Part shown: piece by piece, positions 5,463-7,688 of the stretch
How positions within the stretch are numbered: the first letter of the stretch is position 1
Layout of the letters: every line of letters begins with the position of its first letter
Source: Gemmataceae bacterium
GTDB taxonomy: Bacteria; Planctomycetota; Planctomycetia; Gemmatales; Gemmataceae
Direction: 5' to 3'
Assembly (NCBI GenBank): GCA_026418875.1
Contig: JAOAAM010000078.1
Coordinates: forward strand, 1-7,688
DNA: 7,688 nucleotides
Notes under the pieces: model-generated
Database searches by the model: none
Told to the model about the DNA's origin: nothing
What the model saw: only the letters and a program-made list of their open reading frames with translations
Position numbers and translations under genes: made by a program

Positions 5463-6992
5463 ATGTCCGTGGTGCGCCCACAACCCGTGTCGGCGGGGAG
5501 TCATTCTGGCCTGCCCCAGCCGACCGGGGGCATCCAGTTGGCCGACGAAGTGATCGAAGTTCAGATCCAGCGTTCACTTTGCGGCAACCTTGAGCTTTGG
5601 ACTCCTCTCGCGGAAATCCAATCCCGGCACCTGCTGACCCGATCTCGATTGCAAGCGTTGGCCCCCGCCGCCATGGCCGTGCGTGGCCAGATGGCCGCCG
5701 AGCGGGAACAGTTGGAGCCTCGAAGCTCGACCACGGCCGTCCCCGCCGGGTTTATCGACGGACCGCAGCGGCTGCTCGATGGGCATCGGCGGAAGGGGGA
5801 AGCCAGCGACTTGGGGCGAATCCTCGCATTCGCCCAGCGAATCCGTGACGAGGTGGACCGCGTGGTCATCCTGGGCACGGGAGCAGCGCAACTCGGTCCG
5901 CGGGCCATCCTGGACGCTATCCTCTCTACCCATCACAACGAGTTGCCCGAAGCTGCCCGACTGAACCGGCCTCGCGTCAGCTTCGGCGGGTTGGATTTTG
6001 ACCCCGACGCCTTGCAAGACCTTCTGGATCTACTCGAAAACACCTGCGTTGACCCGGACCTGCGGTCTGAGCGCTGGGCCGTCATCGTGACGGACCTAGG
6101 CGGCGGCGAGTTGGAGACGGCAGCGGCCCTCCGCATCTTCCGGGCCGAAGCAGCAAAATACTACCGACAAAGCATCGAGCGGTGGCATCGCTACATCGTC
6201 CCCATCGCGGCACAAAGCTCCGTCTTGCGCGACCTTTGCCTGGCCGATGGCTATAGCGAGGGAGAGATCCTGTCGATCCCTTCAGACGTCGGAGCGCGCT
6301 TCAGCGTGTTCACGGCAGCGGGGTTGTTGCCGGCGGCGACGGCAGGATGCGACATCAAGGCGCTATTGCTGGGTGCCGCGGCGATGACCCGGCGATTCTT
6401 CGAGGAACCATTTGAGCGGAACCCCGTCTTGCAATGGGCGGCGGTACACCACCTGCTCTGCCACGAAGCCGACAAGCCGATTCGTGTCGCTGCTTTCTGG
6501 TCGCAACGGCTGACCGGGGTTGGCCCGTGGTACGCCCACCTCCTGGCCGAGACCTTGGGACGCCAGGGACAAGGAGTCACGCCGTTGATCCTCTCCATGC
6601 CCCGCGACATCCACTCCCACGGTCAGATGTTGCAAGATGGCCGACGGGACAAGGTCATCGACCATTTCATCGTCCGCTCGCCACGGAACAATGCCGTCAC
6701 CGTCGGGATGGCGGAGCGAAATGAGGACGGGTTGAACGCCGGGGCACGCAAAACCTGGTCGGATTTGCAAAACGCGGCTTACGCGGCTCACACATCGGCC
6801 TTGGTCGATGTCGGAAGACCCATGTGTGAGATCACCCTGCCCATGATCTCTGAACATGTGTTGGGTCAACTGCTGCAAATGCTCATGTTGGCCACCGTCG
6901 TCGAGGCGCGTCTGGGAGGCGTCGCTCCGTATGGCGAGCCGGGGCTGTCGCCGTATCGGTCGAATCTGCGGAGCAACCTGGGCTTGAATTAA
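5463..6992 (+). CDS. Divergent glucose-6-phosphate isomerase homologue, active-site motifs altered
   Basis: The 509-residue product has the overall plan of bacterial phosphoglucose isomerase, which interconverts glucose-6-phosphate and fructose-6-phosphate in the cytoplasm. Family landmarks in order: the first sugar-isomerase (SIS) glycine loop GTGAAQLG (138-145), DVGARFSVFTAAGLLP (275-290) matching PGI signature 1, WYAHLLAETLG with Glu363, DIHSH with His384, and the C-terminal GVAPYGEPGLSPYR (486-499). Several key positions differ. The usual SKSGTTxE phosphate loop reads DLGGGELE (211-218), the first loop lacks its Ser, VGGRFS has become VGARFS, and the catalytic Lys of the GVExYK block is Arg499. 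The Glu and His equivalents remain. The length is somewhat above common bacterial forms (about 450 residues), with a 30-residue N-terminal extension. Start and promoter are well supported. It may be a pseudoenzyme, or may act on another ligand. Confidence 0.85.
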   Translation: MSVVRPQPVSAGSHSGLPQPTGGIQLADEVIEVQIQRSLCGNLELWTPLAEIQSRHLLTRSRLQALAPAAMAVRGQMAAEREQLEPRSSTTAVPAGFIDGPQRLLDGHRRKGEASDLGRILAFAQRIRDEVDRVVILGTGAAQLGPRAILDAILSTHHNELPEAARLNRPRVSFGGLDFDPDALQDLLDLLENTCVDPDLRSERWAVIVTDLGGGELETAAALRIFRAEAAKYYRQSIERWHRYIVPIAAQSSVLRDLCLADGYSEGEILSIPSDVGARFSVFTAAGLLPAATAGCDIKALLLGAAAMTRRFFEEPFERNPVLQWAAVHHLLCHEADKPIRVAAFWSQRLTGVGPWYAHLLAETLGRQGQGVTPLILSMPRDIHSHGQMLQDGRRDKVIDHFIVRSPRNNAVTVGMAERNEDGLNAGARKTWSDLQNAAYAAHTSALVDVGRPMCEITLPMISEHVLGQLLQMLMLATVVEARLGGVAPYGEPGLSPYRSNLRSNLGLN

Positions 6993-7036
6993 AAACGAGC
7001 GTCGCCGGCTGCCGATTCGAGTGTCTGGAAACCACA

Positions 7037-7064
7037 AAGCCGACCCGAACTTGGGTCGGCTTTT
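7037..7064 (+). terminator. Intrinsic terminator after the PGI homologue, possibly bidirectional
   Basis: A perfect 10-bp stem, AAGCCGACCC (7037-7046) with GGGTCGGCTT (7053-7062), closes a 6-nt GAACTT loop and runs into TTTT (7061-7064). It lies 44 nt after the isomerase-homologue stop and 35 nt before the end of the convergent DUF1552 gene. On the minus strand the stem is followed by TTTGTGGTTT, a weaker U-tract, so it could serve both genes. Confidence 0.85.
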
Positions 7065-7098
7065 CGCTTCCCTTGATCGTGAGAACCTCACCGCAGGC

Positions 7099-7688
7099 TC
7101 AGGTCAAGCTCAAGGGCCCGTCGCCGCAGTAATCCGGATTGCCGAACTTCGTGATGCGATGGCCGAACGCATGGGCCAACGACAACAGTAGGCGATTGTG
7201 AGGCACTCGCGGGAATTTCAGGCTGCGGCCCATTTTGAAGCCAAGCCCGCCACCCACCAGAACGAACGGGATGTTGTCCAGCGTGTGCGAATTCCCCTCG
7301 CCCAACTCGTTGGTCCACACGATGGTCGTGTGATCCAGCAAGCTCCCCTCGCCGCCGGGTTCCGGCGTCTCGGCCAACCGCTTCGTGAGGTAAGCGAGTT
7401 GCTCGCAGAACCAGCGATTGATCCGGGTGAGTTTGTCCATCGCCTCGTGATTGCTGTTCGGTTCGTGCGAGAGTTCGTGATGGCCCTCGTTCACGCCGAT
7501 CCAGCGCATCTTTGCCTGACCCACCGAGTTGGTGTACTGCAACGTGGCGATTCGGGCGAAGGCGTTGACGAAGCTGTTCACCAGCAGGTCGATCTGCATC
7601 TTCGAGATGCGTGGCATATTATCGTTCTGCCGACGAACGCCAGGCCTCGGTTCCGGGACGGGATGGCCGGCCTTCAGCTCCTCGGCCG
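7099..7688 (-). CDS. DUF1552 domain protein, C-terminal 195 residues (5' end beyond the window)
   Basis: The minus-strand frame is open from the right edge to TGA at 7101-7099. An internal ATG at 7617 is not the true start: the upstream codons continue in frame and the known family members are longer. The visible part resembles the C-terminal half of planctomycete DUF1552 proteins. It has [19 protein letters not shown] (helical), [10 protein letters not shown] (with a His-rich HHxxSH), a helical [49 protein letters not shown], and a C-terminal [12 protein letters not shown]. Full-length members usually carry a twin-arginine signal and are exported. In planctomycetes they often neighbour DUF1592/DUF1588 cytochrome-type proteins. 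Their biochemical role is unknown to me. No partner gene lies inside the window, and any upstream neighbour is off the right edge. Confidence 0.85.
   Translation of the reverse strand, partial: AEELKAGHPVPEPRPGVRRQNDNMPRISKMQIDLLVNSFVNAFARIATLQYTNSVGQAKMRWIGVNEGHHELSHEPNSNHEAMDKLTRINRWFCEQLAYLTKRLAETPEPGGEGSLLDHTTIVWTNELGEGNSHTLDNIPFVLVGGGLGFKMGRSLKFPRVPHNRLLLSLAHAFGHRITKFGNPDYCGDGPLSLT

Noticed and set aside
5317..5577. Longer glycosyltransferase reading starting at 5577 with 87 extra N-terminal residues
   Set aside because: The extra part overlaps the promoter and 5' end of the divergent isomerase homologue, lacks family similarity, and the ATG at 5316 has a ribosome-binding site and a normal GT4 beginning.

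Overview
The window looks like a piece of a planctomycete chromosome, probably from the Gemmataceae or a related group. This is an inference from family content: a DUF1552 protein at the right edge, a membrane-anchored DUF1573-like protein, small secreted proteins of no known family, moderately high GC, and mixed-strand gene order. No rRNA or marker gene fixes the taxonomy. I see no tRNA, rRNA, CRISPR array, insertion sequence or phage gene.

Layout from left to right. (1) Positions 1-1123, minus strand: the 5' part of an unrecognised gene runs off the left edge, preceded by a gene for a 299-residue secreted protein of unknown family. (2) Positions 1264-4140, plus strand, probably one transcription unit: a secreted GH5-like glycoside hydrolase, a one-helix DUF1573-like protein whose frame is broken by a single in-frame TGA, and a short-chain dehydrogenase/reductase (SDR). 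(3) Positions 4168-5316, minus strand: a GT4-type glycosyltransferase. (4) Positions 5463-6992, plus strand: a glucose-6-phosphate isomerase (PGI) homologue, divergent from the glycosyltransferase. The 146 bp between them hold promoter-like elements for both directions and nested inverted repeats. (5) A strong intrinsic terminator at 7037-7064. (6) The C-terminal part of a DUF1552 protein entering from the right edge on the minus strand.

The shared theme is carbohydrate chemistry: glycan cleavage (GH5), sugar or alcohol oxidoreduction (SDR), glycosyl transfer (GT4) and a phosphosugar-isomerase fold. Nothing in the sequence proves these form one pathway.

The most notable points are three departures from family norms. 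The DUF1573-like gene has a TGA where the family usually has the first Cys of a Ser-Cys-Gly-Cys motif, followed by a hairpin that could pass as a bacterial SECIS. A Cys-Gly-Cys-coding stretch lies in another frame right beside it, so compensated indels compete with recoding. The SDR has Asn in place of the catalytic Lys of YxxxK. The PGI homologue has lost both phosphate-loop signatures and the C-terminal catalytic Lys, and so looks like a pseudoenzyme or a neofunctionalised paralogue.
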